From Brevundimonas sp. LM2 (GTDB lineage: Bacteria; Pseudomonadota; Alphaproteobacteria; Caulobacterales; Caulobacteraceae), in NCBI RefSeq assembly GCF_002002865.1, contig NZ_CP019508.1, positions 2,088,501-2,152,500 on the forward strand: a stretch of DNA of 64,000 nt, given 5' to 3'. Under the pieces are notes generated by a model. It did no database searches. It saw only the letters and a list, made by a program, of their open reading frames with translations, and was not told where the DNA came from. Position numbers and translations under genes: made by a program. This document shows, piece after piece, positions 49,979-59,301 of the stretch (position 1 is its first letter; the number at the start of each line of letters is the position of its first letter).

Positions 49979-50608
49979 ATGTCCGTTTCGATCAAATCCT
50001 CCGCCGCCGCCCTGACCGCCCTCGTCGGTGCGGTCGCCCTGATGCCCGCCGCCGCTTCGGCCCAGTCCTATGGCTACGGCAACGGCTACCAGGGTCAGTA
50101 CCAGAGCCAGGGCTACAACCAGGGCTACGGCTACGACCGGAGCTACGGCAACGGCTATCGGGATCGCTGTCAGACCCTGGGTCAGGGCAGGACCGGCGCG
50201 GGTGCCTTGATCGGGGGCGGGATCGGAGCCGTCGCAGGGTCGCAGGTAGCAGGTCGCGGCAACCGGACCGAAGGCTCGATCATCGGCGGCGTTCTCGGGG
50301 CCGTCATCGGATCCCAGGTCGGCCGCGCCAGCAACGACGACTGCCGCTCGGACTATCGGTCCAACGGTTACGCGTCGCAGGGCTATCACGGGTCCACCTA
50401 CGCCCCGCCGGCGACCTATTACGACCGTCAGGAACGCTATGACGACCGCACCTACAGCGGTGGCCGGTATGAGCAGCGCGGCTATAGCGACCGCGGCTAC
50501 AGCGACCGCGGCTACGACAACCGCCAGGGTGCCTATGGGAATGGCTATCAGGTCAGCCCCGACGGCCGATACGTTTACGACCCCCGCCGCGGCTGGCTGC
50601 CCCGGTAA
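49979..50608 (+). CDS. exported glycine-zipper, Tyr/Gly-rich protein
   Basis: 209 aa. Signal peptide ending AAASAQS (about residue 29). Then a Gly/Tyr/Gln-rich region (YGNGYQGQYQSQGYNQGYGY), a glycine-zipper 2TM domain with two GxxxG-rich helices (TGAGALIGGGIGAVAGSQVAG and IIGGVLGAVIGSQVGRAS, about 75-120), and a tail with repeated GYSDR units. The zipper resembles the rickettsial 17-kDa antigen family, so an outer-membrane or envelope location is likely. Start at the ATG 49979. Confidence 0.85.
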   Translation: MSVSIKSSAAALTALVGAVALMPAAASAQSYGYGNGYQGQYQSQGYNQGYGYDRSYGNGYRDRCQTLGQGRTGAGALIGGGIGAVAGSQVAGRGNRTEGSIIGGVLGAVIGSQVGRASNDDCRSDYRSNGYASQGYHGSTYAPPATYYDRQERYDDRTYSGGRYEQRGYSDRGYSDRGYDNRQGAYGNGYQVSPDGRYVYDPRRGWLPR

Positions 50609-50670
50609 CGGTCAAAGAGATCGCGGCGTCGGTTAGTTTTCAGCCCCCCTGTCGACCGACGACGTGACGG

Positions 50671-50705
50671 AAGCCGCTGGTGGAGTGATCCATCGGCGGC
50701 TTTCA
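50671..50705 (+). terminator. probable terminator of the glycine-zipper gene
   Basis: A long stem: AAGCCGCTGGTGGA (50671-50684) pairs with TCCATCGGCGGCTT (50689-50702) through a GTGA loop, two G-U pairs, then TTCACTT. It is 63 bases past the stop at 50608. Confidence 0.55.
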
Positions 50706-50785
50706 CTTGTCTGGTTGGCGGCTGACGCGCACGACGCAGTCGCCTGCGGCTTGAGCCCGAGATTGAAGTGGCGCTGTTATTCTCT

Positions 50786-50914
50786 CCCTCCCCTTCATGG
50801 GGAGGGACCGCGAGCAGAGCGAGCGCGGGTGGGGCCGTATGAAGCCGGCTCACCCGCTTTCAGACCCACCCGGCCTCGCCTTCGGCTCGGCGTCCCTCCC
50901 GACAGGCGGGAGGG
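50786..50914. repeat. palindromic GC-rich intergenic repeat, copy 2
   Basis: CCCTCCCC-TTCAT-GGGGAGGG at the left (50786-50806), CCCTCCC-N7-GGGAGGG at the right (50894-50914), and GGGTGGGG/GACCCACC and GCGAGC-type stems inside, the same architecture as 11095-11236. With the terminator above it accounts for the 311-base gap between the glycine-zipper gene and tlyA; the remaining stretch 50706-50785 shows nothing. Confidence 0.65.
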
Positions 50915-50919
50915 AGATG

Positions 50920-51654
50920 TCACGGCTTCTTCGCCCACAGCAGGAACTCGACGTTGCCGTCCCCGCCGGTGATCGGGCTTTCGGTCGTGCCCTGGACGGT
51001 CCAGCCGATCCCGGCCAGCCAGTCCGACACGCCCGCCACGGCCGCCGCATGGGCCTCGGGGTCCTTGACGATCCCCTTCTTGCCGATCGCCGACGGGCCC
51101 TCGCCCTCGAACTGCGGCTTGACCAGGGCGATCAGGTCGGCCCCAGGCTCTGCCAGCTCCAGCGCCACCGGCAGGACCTTGGCCAGGCCGATGAAGCTGG
51201 CGTCGCACACGATCAGGCCCGGGGGCTCCGTGATGATGGTCTCGTCCAGCGTCCGGGCATCCGTCCGTTCCAGACTGACGACGCGGAGATCGTCGGCGAT
51301 CCGGGGATGCAACTGGCCGAAACCGACGTCGACCGCGAACACCCGTTTCGCGCCGCGCTTCAGACAAACCTCGGTGAAGCCCCCGGTCGAGGCCCCGACG
51401 TCCAGCACCACCTGACCCTCGACCGCGACCGGCCACAGGGTCAGGGCGTGGTCCAGCTTCAAAGCCCCGCGCCCGACCCAATCGTGCGCCTCGACCACGG
51501 CCAGCACCGCGTCGTCGGCGAAGGTGCGCGAGGCGTTGGTGATCACCACGCCGTCGACGGTGGCGCCCCCGGCCTGGATCGCCGCCTTGGCCCGGGCCCG
51601 GCTGTCGACCAGGCCGCGCGTGACCAGCAGCTGGTCCAGACGGGTCATGCTCAT
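50920..51654 (-). CDS. tlyA: TlyA family RNA methyltransferase
   Basis: 244 aa: an S4 RNA-binding domain at the N-terminus ([27 protein letters not shown]) and an FtsJ-like methyltransferase domain ([35 protein letters not shown], then [11 protein letters not shown] and LVKPQFE; quoted in parts). TlyA-type enzymes 2'-O-methylate rRNA. The ATG at 51654 overlaps the valS stop by 4 bases, so it is coupled to valS. Confidence 0.92.
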   Translation of the reverse strand: MSMTRLDQLLVTRGLVDSRARAKAAIQAGGATVDGVVITNASRTFADDAVLAVVEAHDWVGRGALKLDHALTLWPVAVEGQVVLDVGASTGGFTEVCLKRGAKRVFAVDVGFGQLHPRIADDLRVVSLERTDARTLDETIITEPPGLIVCDASFIGLAKVLPVALELAEPGADLIALVKPQFEGEGPSAIGKKGIVKDPEAHAAAVAGVSDWLAGIGWTVQGTTESPITGGDGNVEFLLWAKKP

Positions 51655-54527
51655 GACAGGGCGCTGAGCCGTTCCAGGGCCGCCTCCAGCCGCGCCTTGC
51701 CGGCCTCGGCCTCGGCCAGCTTGGCCCGCTGTTCCTCGATCACGGCCGCGGCCGCGCGCTCGACGAAGTTCGGATTGCCCAGCTTCTTGTTGAAATGACC
51801 GATGTCGCTGTCGAAGGCGGCGATGTCCTTGGTCAGACGGGCGCGTTCGGCCGTCAGGTCGATGATCCCGGCCAGGGACAGGGCCACGCCGGATCCGCCG
51901 GACACGAAGGTCACCGCCCCGCTCGGGGCCGCCTCGGCCGTCGTGGCCTCCGACACCCGCGCCAGGGTCAGGATCAGGTCGCGGTGGCGCGTCGCCCGCT
52001 CGGCCGTCACCCCATCCGGCGCGACGAAGGTCAGGGGCGGCTTGGCCCCGGGCGGCACGTTCATCTCGCCGCGCAGGGCCCGAACGTCGGTCACCAGATC
52101 GACCAGCCAGCCGATCTCGGCCTCCGCCCCGGCATCGATGAAGCCGTCCGGCAGCACCGGCCATTCGGCCCCGATCAGCATGGGCTCGGCCCGGGCCGCG
52201 CCCTCATTGCCCAGCTCGGCCCACAGCTCCTCGGTGATGAAGGGCATGACCGGGTGGAGCAGCTTCAGCGTCTGGTCCAGCGTCCAGGCCGTCATGGCCC
52301 GGGTCTCGGCCTTGGCGGCCTCGTCCGAGCCTTGGAAGACCGGCTTGGCCAGCTCCAGATACCAGTCGCAGAAGACGTTCCAGACGAACCGGTACAGGGA
52401 CGAGGCCGCGTCGTCGAACCTGCCGCCCTCGATGGCGTCGGACACCTGGCGTTCGGCCTTGGTCAGTTCGCCCCGGACCCAGCGGTTGATGGTCTGATCA
52501 ACCATTGACGGATCGAAGCCCTCGACCCGGGCGCAGTCGTTCATCTGGCTGAAGCGGGCGGCGTTCCACAGCTTGGTGCCGAAGTTGCGATAGCCCTCGA
52601 TGCGCTGGCGGCTCAGCTTGATGTCGCGCGTGCCCGACAGGATCGCCATGGTGAAGCGCAGGGGATCGGCCCCCAGTTCGTCGATGATGACCAGGGGATC
52701 GATCACATTGCCCTTGGACTTGCTCATCTTCTGGCCCTTCTCGTCGCGGACGAGGCCATTGATGATGACGCGCTTGAACGGGGCCTCGCCCATGAAGTGC
52801 AGCCCCATCATCATCATCCGGGCGACCCAGAAGAAGATGATGTCCGCCGCCGTGACCAGGTCGCTGGTGGGATAGAACCAGGCAAGGTCGTCGGTTTTCT
52901 CCGGCCAGCCCATGGTCGAGAACGGCCACAGGGCCGAGGAGAACCAGGTGTCCAGGACGTCGGGGTCTTGCCAGATACCGACGGCCGACGCCCTCCTATC
53001 GAAGGCGCTCTGTAAGATTTCATGCACTTGGTTGCCAGGCCCATCCATCAAGACGACGTCTCGGCCGTAGTATTCTCGAGCCTGCTGAAGTGCTTCCTCA
53101 GGCGTTTCCGCGACGAACTGTTGGGGCGTTTTTGTCATCCCTGAAACAGGATCATTTCGTTGGACGTCTACGCTGAAGTTACCCGTTTCGGTGAGGCGCG
53201 GGCCATACCAAACGGGGATACGGTGACCCCACCACAGCTGGCGGCTGATGCACCAGGGCTCGATGTTGCGCAGCCATTCGAAATAGATCTTCTCGTACGA
53301 CTTCGGCTCGAACACCGTGTCACCCTGCTCCACGGCCCTCAGCGCCGGCTGGGCCAGGGTGTGGGCGTCGACGTACCACTGGTCCGTCAGCCACGGCTCG
53401 ATGACGACGCCGGAGCGGTCGCCGTGCGGCACGACGTGCTTGGTCTTCTCGATCTCGCGCAGCCAGCCCTCGGCCTCGGCGCGAGCGACGATGGCCTTGC
53501 GCGCCGCGAAGCGGTCCAGGCCGTCGTACTCAGCGGGCACGTCGGGCGTGTCGGCGCGGGTGATCCGGGCGAAGGCGTCGAGGACATTCAGGGCTTCAAG
53601 TCCTGCACGCTTTCCGACGCCGAAGTCATTGAAATCATGCGCGGGCGTGATCTTCACCGCGCCCGAGCCCTTGGTCGGGTCGGCGTAGTCGTCGGCGACG
53701 ATCGGAATGCGCCGGCCGACGATCGGCAGGGACACGAACTTGCCGACCAGCGCCGCATAGCGCGCATCGTCAGGATGCACGGCCACGCCCGTGTCGCCCA
53801 ACATCGTCTCCGGCCGGGTCGTCGCCACGACGATGAAGTCGCGCGTCTCCCACTCGGTCGCGGTGCCTTCATCGTCGAAGGCGACCGGGTGCTCATAGGT
53901 GACGCCGTCGGCGAGCGGATAGGCGAAATGCCAGTAGGCCCCCTCGACCTCGCGCTGCTCGACCTCCAGGTCGCTGATCGCCGTCTGGAACTGCGGGTCC
54001 CAGTTGACCAGCCGCTTGTCGCGATAGATCAGGCCGTCCTGGTGCAGCTCCACGAAGACCTTGCGCACCGCTGCGTTCAGCCCCTCGTCGAGGGTGAACC
54101 GCTCGCGGCTCCAGTCGCACGACGCGCCCAGCCGCCGCAGCTGCTGGACGATGGTCCCGCCGCTCTCGGCCTTCCAGTCCCAGACCTTCTGCACGAAGGC
54201 CTCGCGGCCCATGTCGCGGCGGCCGACGTTGCCCGCCGCCGCCAGCTGCCGCTCCACCACCATCTGGGTGGCGATGCCGGCGTGGTCCGTGCCGGGCAGC
54301 CACAGCACGGCCTTGCCCTTCATCCGGTGATAGCGGGCCAGGATGTCCTGCAGCGTGTTGTTCAGCGCATGGCCGATATGCAGCGACCCGGTCACGTTCG
54401 GCGGCGGGATGACGATCGAATAGGCCTCGGCCGCGCCGTCGGTCTTGGGCGCGAAGGCACCGGACGCCTCCCACTGGGCGTAAAGACGGGGCTCGGCGGC
54501 CGTGGGATCGAAGGTCTTCTCAAGCAT
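51651..54527 (-). CDS. valS: valine-tRNA ligase, with an atypical internal insert
   Basis: 958 aa class I synthetase: HIGH motif in [16 protein letters not shown] in [11 protein letters not shown], editing domain with [19 protein letters not shown], anticodon-binding domain and a C-terminal coiled coil (about 895-955). Around residues 440-515 (53215-52985) the base composition drops visibly, and an extra segment ([20 protein letters not shown]) stands between ARE-YYGRDV and [16 protein letters not shown], where usual enzymes run on directly. Frame is intact. Confidence 0.96.
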   Translation of the reverse strand: MLEKTFDPTAAEPRLYAQWEASGAFAPKTDGAAEAYSIVIPPPNVTGSLHIGHALNNTLQDILARYHRMKGKAVLWLPGTDHAGIATQMVVERQLAAAGNVGRRDMGREAFVQKVWDWKAESGGTIVQQLRRLGASCDWSRERFTLDEGLNAAVRKVFVELHQDGLIYRDKRLVNWDPQFQTAISDLEVEQREVEGAYWHFAYPLADGVTYEHPVAFDDEGTATEWETRDFIVVATTRPETMLGDTGVAVHPDDARYAALVGKFVSLPIVGRRIPIVADDYADPTKGSGAVKITPAHDFNDFGVGKRAGLEALNVLDAFARITRADTPDVPAEYDGLDRFAARKAIVARAEAEGWLREIEKTKHVVPHGDRSGVVIEPWLTDQWYVDAHTLAQPALRAVEQGDTVFEPKSYEKIYFEWLRNIEPWCISRQLWWGHRIPVWYGPRLTETGNFSVDVQRNDPVSGMTKTPQQFVAETPEEALQQAREYYGRDVVLMDGPGNQVHEILQSAFDRRASAVGIWQDPDVLDTWFSSALWPFSTMGWPEKTDDLAWFYPTSDLVTAADIIFFWVARMMMMGLHFMGEAPFKRVIINGLVRDEKGQKMSKSKGNVIDPLVIIDELGADPLRFTMAILSGTRDIKLSRQRIEGYRNFGTKLWNAARFSQMNDCARVEGFDPSMVDQTINRWVRGELTKAERQVSDAIEGGRFDDAASSLYRFVWNVFCDWYLELAKPVFQGSDEAAKAETRAMTAWTLDQTLKLLHPVMPFITEELWAELGNEGAARAEPMLIGAEWPVLPDGFIDAGAEAEIGWLVDLVTDVRALRGEMNVPPGAKPPLTFVAPDGVTAERATRHRDLILTLARVSEATTAEAAPSGAVTFVSGGSGVALSLAGIIDLTAERARLTKDIAAFDSDIGHFNKKLGNPNFVERAAAAVIEEQRAKLAEAEAGKARLEAALERLSALS

Positions 54528-54541
54528 CAGAATGGTCCGGA

Positions 54542-54574
54542 ACGAAAAGGGGCGGCCCCGTCGGAGCCGCCCCT
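54542..54574 (-). terminator. Rho-independent terminator after popZ
   Basis: Stem AGGGGCGGC (54548-54556) / GCCGCCCCT (54566-54574); on the minus strand it is followed by TTTTCGTT. It lies between the popZ stop and the valS start, so it separates the two units. Confidence 0.82.
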
Positions 54575-54604
54575 GGTGGTCTTAGGGACTGGTGGCGCGA
54601 AGGG

Positions 54605-55222
54605 CTAGGCGGAGCGGGAAATCCGTTCGACTTCCTTCTTGACCGCCGTCTCGACGATGCCCGGCAGGTTCGCGTCGAGCCACTCCTTCAGCATCGGGCG
54701 CAGCAGGGCGCGGGCCAGGTCGTCGATGGTCGGACCGGTGCCGCCTGTCGGGATCGGCTCCTGCGGACGGAAGCTGGCGGCCAGACCGGCGAAGGCGGAG
54801 GCGGCACTGGCCGAGGTCGCGTCGCTGACCAGGGCGTCATAGTCCACTGAGGATTCGGACGGGGCGGGGTCGTGGCTCACGGGATCGGGCTCCGAAAGAG
54901 GCGCGGGGAAGGGCTCGGGCTCGGCGGTGGCGACATCCAGGTCGCCGATGGTCTCGCTGGCCGGAGCCTCGTACCGGTCGGTCAGGTCCAGGATCTCTTC
55001 GTCCTCGACCGGCTCCGGGTCCGACGGGTCGGACGGCATAAGTTCCATGGCCGGGGCCGCGGGCGCGGCGGGGGCCGGCGCTGGCGGGGTCGCCACGGGG
55101 GCAGCCGGCTCGGGCGCTGCGGGCGCGGCCTCGGCGGCGGGAGCGTCGTCCTCGGAGATGATCCGGCGGATGGACGCCAGGATCTCTTCCATCGTCGGTT
55201 CTTGAGCGGTCGTGTCGGTCAT
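54605..55222 (-). CDS. popZ: polar organizing protein PopZ
   Basis: Self-assembling pole scaffold that anchors the chromosome origin through ParB and recruits cell-cycle proteins. 205 aa: N-terminal helix EPTMEEILASIRRIISEDD, a long Pro/Ala/Glu/Asp disordered linker (about 30-150), and the C-terminal oligomerising helices TIDDLARALLRPMLKEWLDANLPGIVETAVKKEVERISR (quoted in family terms; about 165-203). The neighbouring valS is the usual partner in Caulobacterales. Confidence 0.95.
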   Translation of the reverse strand: MTDTTAQEPTMEEILASIRRIISEDDAPAAEAAPAAPEPAAPVATPPAPAPAAPAAPAMELMPSDPSDPEPVEDEEILDLTDRYEAPASETIGDLDVATAEPEPFPAPLSEPDPVSHDPAPSESSVDYDALVSDATSASAASAFAGLAASFRPQEPIPTGGTGPTIDDLARALLRPMLKEWLDANLPGIVETAVKKEVERISRSA

Positions 55223-55342
55223 GGTCTGGCCTTCGAAGAACCTGCGGACGCGGGCGGGAACGGGGGAGCCGGGGTGTGCCAGGCCCGCCTAGTTCGTCGC
55301 ATCAACGCCCCGGGGAATCAACGGGGCTTTTCCGAGTCTTGG

Positions 55343-56887
55343 TTAAAGGGCCCCGGACGGCGCGGTGGAAACGATTTCGGACTTCAGCTGGGTGTCGATC
55401 GGGGCGTCCTCGGTATCGGTCGCGGGGCTCACCGGCGGGGCGGCGATCCGGTCCAGGGTCTCGATGATCCCGTCCCAGGGCAGGGCCCCGCGCGACCGCA
55501 CCCGGTCGCCGTTCACGGCCGGATCGTAAAGCTCCAGCGTCGGGTCCAGCGTCCGTCCGCTCAGGCGGCCCATGGCGGCCAGCAGCTGGGCCTGGGCCAC
55601 ATACTGGTTGCGGCGCGCGCTCGCCAGATTGATCTCGGCGTTGCGCAGCTCCAGCTCGCCGTTCAGCACGTCCAGCGTGGTGCGCAGACCGACCTGCTGC
55701 TCCTGACGGACGCCCTCGGCCGCGACGGTGGCGGCGGCCACGCCGGACTGACCGGCGGTCAGCTGCGAGGCCGTGGAGAGGACCTGGGCATAGGCGCTGG
55801 AAACGTCCTGCAGCACGGCGCGGCGCTGGCGCTCGATCTCGATCTGGGCGGCGTTGGCCTGTTCCAGGGCCTGGACCTCGCGCGACCGGTTCAACCCGCC
55901 GGTGAACAGCGGAAACGAGATCGACGCGCCCGCCTGGAAACTGCGCCGGTCGGCCAGATCGAAGTCGGTCAGATCGCCTGACCCGCCATAGGAGGCCGTG
56001 GCCCGCGCGGTGGGGAAGAAGGCCGACTTGGCCTGGGCATGGCGCGCCTCTGCGGCCCGCAGGTCGTATTCGGCGGCGACGATGCCCGGGTTCTCGGCCA
56101 GGCCGATGTCCAGCGCCACTTCGAAATCGTTGGGAAGGCCCGGCAGGACGGGCGGCGCTTCCAGATTGGCGGGGGCCTGGCCGACGACGGCGGCATAGGC
56201 GGCGCGTGACACGGACAGCTGGGCGCGGGCCCCGGCCAGGTCGGCGTCGGACTGGGCCAGGCGGGCCTCGGCCTGGGACACGTCCGTGCGGGTGATCTCG
56301 CCGACCTCGAACCGGGCGTTGGACTCGTCCAGCTGGCGGCGCAGGACCGCGACATTGGCCTCGCGGATACGCAGGATCTCGACGTCGCGCTGCACGTCGA
56401 CATAGGCCTGGATCACTGAGGCCAGCACCTGTTGCTCGATCGACCGCAGCGATTGCCGGCCGCTGAGCACGTCGGCCGTCGCGGCGTCGATGCCGTGGGC
56501 GATCCGCCCGCCGGTGTACAGGGTCTGGGACAGGTCGATGCTGGCCCCGCCCGAATCGCTTTCCGTCACGCCCGAAGTGCCGGCGAAGTCGATGACGCCG
56601 TCGCCATTGGTGTCAAGCGCGGCCGAACCGGGCCCGTCGATGCGGCTGTAGCTGGCCGAGCCTGAAATGCTCACTTCCGGCCGCAGCCCGGCACGGGCCT
56701 GCGGCACGACCTCGTCCAGAACCCGCTGGTTGGCGCGCTGCTGCTGCAGGGTCGGGTTGGTGCGATAGGCCAGGGCGATCGCTTCCTGCAGCGTTTCGGC
56801 CCAGGACGGTCCGGCCAGACCGGCCGTGACGGCGGTGACCAGCGAAATCCGGGCGACGGTGGCGAGCGCGCTGGAGCGTTTGAACAT
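55343..56887 (-). CDS. tolC: TolC family outer membrane efflux/secretion protein
   Basis: 514 aa with signal peptide ending GPSWA (about residue 30). Two related halves with long helices (ETLQEAIALAYRTNPTLQQQR and later NPGIVAAEYDLRAAEARH) and strand regions typical of TolC; closest to the RsaF-like alphaproteobacterial type I secretion pores. An unusual loop at residues 81-115 carries DTNGDGVIDF, an EF-hand-like calcium motif, inside the first extracellular strand region. The ATG at 56887 has AGGA 7 bases upstream. Confidence 0.93.
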   Translation of the reverse strand: MFKRSSALATVARISLVTAVTAGLAGPSWAETLQEAIALAYRTNPTLQQQRANQRVLDEVVPQARAGLRPEVSISGSASYSRIDGPGSAALDTNGDGVIDFAGTSGVTESDSGGASIDLSQTLYTGGRIAHGIDAATADVLSGRQSLRSIEQQVLASVIQAYVDVQRDVEILRIREANVAVLRRQLDESNARFEVGEITRTDVSQAEARLAQSDADLAGARAQLSVSRAAYAAVVGQAPANLEAPPVLPGLPNDFEVALDIGLAENPGIVAAEYDLRAAEARHAQAKSAFFPTARATASYGGSGDLTDFDLADRRSFQAGASISFPLFTGGLNRSREVQALEQANAAQIEIERQRRAVLQDVSSAYAQVLSTASQLTAGQSGVAAATVAAEGVRQEQQVGLRTTLDVLNGELELRNAEINLASARRNQYVAQAQLLAAMGRLSGRTLDPTLELYDPAVNGDRVRSRGALPWDGIIETLDRIAAPPVSPATDTEDAPIDTQLKSEIVSTAPSGAL

Positions 56888-57015
56888 GGTCATATCCTGA
56901 TGGCGCCGCGAACGGAGCAGTATCCTCTGGAACGGGGTAGTGAGGGCGTCCCGTCCCTGACGCCAGTTAAGTTTTTTTCACCCGCACGCCCGAGCCTATC
57001 CGCGTTCGCCGCGAG

Positions 57016-57645
57016 TCAAAGCGCGAATGCGGGGGCGGGTGTCATTTCCGCCAGGACCGGAGGGGCGGCGTCGAACAGTTCGCGCCGAGAGAAACCTTCC
57101 TGGCCCCGCACATACAGGACGGCCCGACCGTTCGGTCCGCTGCGCTCGACGACCGCCAGACGACCGCCGATCCGCAGCCGTTCCAGCCAGGCCGTCGGCC
57201 GCACCGCCACGGCGCCCTCGCTGATGATCACGTCCCAGTCGGCCCCGGTGGGCTGGGTCAGGGGGGCGAGCTCCAGCGTCACGCCGGCCTCTTCCAGGGC
57301 CGGGCGCACCACGTCCGCCACGGCGGCATCGCTCTCCTGAGCCGTGACCGTCAGGCCCAGGGCGGCCAGCACGGCGGCGGCGTAGGGCGCGGCGATGGCC
57401 AGGGCCGTCTGGCCCGGCCGGGCGTCCAGGGCCTGGAGCAGTTTGGCGACCTCGCGCGCCTGCATCAGGCGGCGATCCCCGGCGATCTCGACCTCGACCT
57501 CGCCGTAGCAGGCGAAGGCGCGGTCTGCGGCGCAGAAGCGCTCGCGCACGACCCCCAGCAAAGCCGCCTGAAGGCCCCGGTCGGTGACGTCGTTCACCCG
57601 TACCTGGGAATCGACCATGACCTTGCGTGCGGCAGCGAAATCCAT
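57016..57645 (-). CDS. protein-L-isoaspartate O-methyltransferase-like protein (divergent Pcm)
   Basis: 209 aa from MDFAAARKVMVDSQVRVNDV. The N-terminal RERFCAADRAFACYGE, MQAREVAKLLQALD and ALAIAAPYAAAVLAALG follow the Pcm family order, and the C-terminal VIISEGAVAVRPTAWLERLRIGGRLAVVE matches its strand-helix pattern. The usual AdoMet GxGxGY motif is replaced by AIAAPYAAA, so methyl transfer is doubtful. Placed upstream of tolC in the same direction, as in other Caulobacterales. Confidence 0.8.
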   Translation of the reverse strand: MDFAAARKVMVDSQVRVNDVTDRGLQAALLGVVRERFCAADRAFACYGEVEVEIAGDRRLMQAREVAKLLQALDARPGQTALAIAAPYAAAVLAALGLTVTAQESDAAVADVVRPALEEAGVTLELAPLTQPTGADWDVIISEGAVAVRPTAWLERLRIGGRLAVVERSGPNGRAVLYVRGQEGFSRRELFDAAPPVLAEMTPAPAFAL

Positions 57646-57788
57646 CGTTCGATCGTCCCTGGCTCCGGCCGCGCCGGATGTGTGCCGCGTTATAGGTCCG
57701 CGCGCCGCACGGGACAATCATTGCAGGCGCCGGATCGATCTGATAGCAACCGCCCCTCGCGATCTGGGGGCCTTTCAAAAAGCCCTAC

Positions 57789-57862
57789 GGCCTGATGGCG
57801 GAGTGGTGACGCAGAGGACTGCAAATCCTTGCACCCGGGTTCGATTCCCGGTCAGGCCTCCA
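57789..57862 (+). tRNA. tRNA-Cys (anticodon GCA), CCA encoded
   Basis: 74-nt cloverleaf: acceptor GGCCTGA/TCAGGCC, discriminator T (U73, the cysteine identity base), anticodon loop CTGCAAA with GCA, T-loop GGTTCGATTCC, and encoded CCA at 57860-57862. Confidence 0.97.
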
Positions 57863-57897
57863 TCGCGATCCTTAGGGATGGCATCGACCCCGGGGTT

Positions 57898-58014
57898 TCA
57901 GATGGGCGCGGTGATCCAGCCGATTGCCCCGGCCGCGCCGACGCAGCCGGCGACGATCGCGCCCGCCACGGCGAGGCGAAGATTGCGGCTCACGAACTGC
58001 AGAATACCGGCCAT
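57898..58014 (-). CDS. very small membrane protein (38 aa)
   Basis: An ATG at 58014 with GGAG 8 bases upstream opens a 38-codon frame: a short amphipathic start (MAGILQFVSRNLRLAV) and one hydrophobic glycine-rich helix ending GAIGWITAPI, then TGA. Short length makes chance possible; the good ribosome site and clean single membrane segment favour a real gene. It fills most of the gap between tRNA-Cys and the SpoU methyltransferase gene. Confidence 0.4.
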   Translation of the reverse strand: MAGILQFVSRNLRLAVAGAIVAGCVGAAGAIGWITAPI

Positions 58015-58105
58015 GGCGTCCCCTCCCCCGGACCCACACAGCGCCACAGATCACGCCGTTCATCAAGGTGGACGAAGCGTTAACCGCTTGAATTTTTGGT
58101 AACGG

Positions 58106-58918
58106 TCAAGCTTCCGGTCGGTCGGCGGTGAGTTGGTGCAGGGCCAGGGCGCTGGTCACCGCGACATTCAGCGAATCGAAGCCCCCGGCCATGGGGATCC
58201 CCACCGCCCGAGTGCGGGCCAGGACGGGGGCCGGCAGACCGGGACCTTCGGACCCCAGCAGCAGCGCCCGCCGCCCCCCCGGCCGCAAGCCCGTCAGCGG
58301 CTCGGTCGCCCCGGGCGACAGGGCGATGACCTCGAACCGCGCCGACTCCAGCGCCGTCACCAGGGCCACCAGCGACACGGCGGCAGCCGAAGGCACCCGC
58401 AGCACCGCCCCCACCGAGACGCGGATCGACTTGCGGTAAAAGGGGTCGCCGCACCGGTCATCGGTCAGGACGGCGGCGGCGCCGAAGGCCGCGGCGTTGC
58501 GGAACAGGCCGCCGATGTTGTCGTGATTGCCGATCTCCGACGCCGCCAGGACCACGGCCTGGTCCGGTAGGCCGTCCAGCAGGCGCTCCACCGTCTGCGG
58601 CACCGGCTTCTCGCCCAGGGCCAGAATGCCCCGGTGCAGCGGAAAGCCGGCGATCCGGTCCAGCACCGGTTGCGCCGCGGCATAGATCGGAACGCCGGCC
58701 GGCACCGTCTCCAGCATCGGCCGCAGCGCCTCGATGCGGTTCGCCGCGATCAGCAGGGAGCGCGGGCGGCACAGGGAGGCCGACGACAGCAGGGTCCGCA
58801 GCACGACCTCCCCCTCGGCGATGAACAGGCCCTCGCGGCCCGTCAGGTCGCGTTCGCGGATATCGCGATAGGCCGCGATCCGGTGATCCGCCGGATCTTC
58901 GATCGCCCTGAGGTCCAT
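58106..58918 (-). CDS. SpoU/TrmH-family RNA 2'-O-methyltransferase
   Basis: 270 aa from the ATG at 58918 (GGGA at good spacing); ATG 58927 is an alternative. N-terminal substrate-binding part (DLTGREGLFIAEGEVVLRTLL) and a SPOUT knot: ASEIGNHDNIGGLFRNAAAFGAAAVL, LLLGSEGPGLP and VGIPMAGGFDSLNVAVTSALALHQL, the three TrmH motifs. The target RNA (rRNA or tRNA) is not evident. Divergent from the tRNA-Asn gene. Confidence 0.92.
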   Translation of the reverse strand: MDLRAIEDPADHRIAAYRDIRERDLTGREGLFIAEGEVVLRTLLSSASLCRPRSLLIAANRIEALRPMLETVPAGVPIYAAAQPVLDRIAGFPLHRGILALGEKPVPQTVERLLDGLPDQAVVLAASEIGNHDNIGGLFRNAAAFGAAAVLTDDRCGDPFYRKSIRVSVGAVLRVPSAAAVSLVALVTALESARFEVIALSPGATEPLTGLRPGGRRALLLGSEGPGLPAPVLARTRAVGIPMAGGFDSLNVAVTSALALHQLTADRPEA

Positions 58919-58983
58919 GGTCGACATTTCCCGTTGCGCCGCCGTCACGGCCGCTGCTATAGGCCCGCCTCCCGAGCCTCTGT

Positions 58984-59058
58984 TCCGCGGTAGCTCAGTG
59001 GTAGAGCAGCCGACTGTTAATCGGCTGGTCGTAGGTTCGAATCCTACCCGCGGAGCCA
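58984..59058 (+). tRNA. tRNA-Asn (anticodon GTT), CCA encoded
   Basis: 75-nt cloverleaf: acceptor TCCGCGG/CCGCGGA, discriminator G, D-arm TAGCTCAGTGGTAGAGCA, anticodon loop CTGTTAA (GTT), T-loop GGTTCGAATCC, CCA at 59056-59058. A terminator follows within 10 bases. tRNA 3' ends are common integration sites; no integrase is seen. Confidence 0.97.
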
Positions 59059-59067
59059 CTCGGGATC

Positions 59068-59097
59068 AAAAGGCGTTGTTTTGCAACGCCTTTTTTC
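59068..59097 (+). terminator. Rho-independent terminator of tRNA-Asn
   Basis: Stem AAGGCGTTG / CAACGCCTT (59070-59078 with 59084-59092), TTTTG loop, then a T run to 59096. One of the best intrinsic terminators in the window. Confidence 0.93.
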
Positions 59098-59301
59098 TTG
59101 CCCAGGTGGCTTTACCCTCAGTCTTACCCTCACCCAGACATTGGCGCGATAGCGCCACCAAGGCTTTTCACGCCTGTTCAGGGGCCTCGCGGGACCGGAA
59201 ACGAATCTTTTGTCGGAAGGGCCGGACCCCAGGGAGGAGCCGACACCGCGCCTCGGAACGGCGACCTATCGGTCGGCCCACGTTGCCGCTATATTTCCGA
59301 C

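Noticed and set aside
55307..55331. GCCCCG/CGGGGC stem followed by TTTT between tolC and popZ
   Set aside because: The T run is on the plus strand, but both flanking genes are on the minus strand; orientation does not fit a terminator.
58919..59059. N-terminal extension of the SpoU methyltransferase through the tRNA-Asn gene
   Set aside because: The extension is antisense tRNA sequence, a well-known artefact; the methyltransferase starts at 58918.
59098..59301. Integrase or attachment-site remnant after tRNA-Asn
   Set aside because: The position suggests an integration site, but no integrase motif and no repeat of the tRNA 3' end was found in the window.
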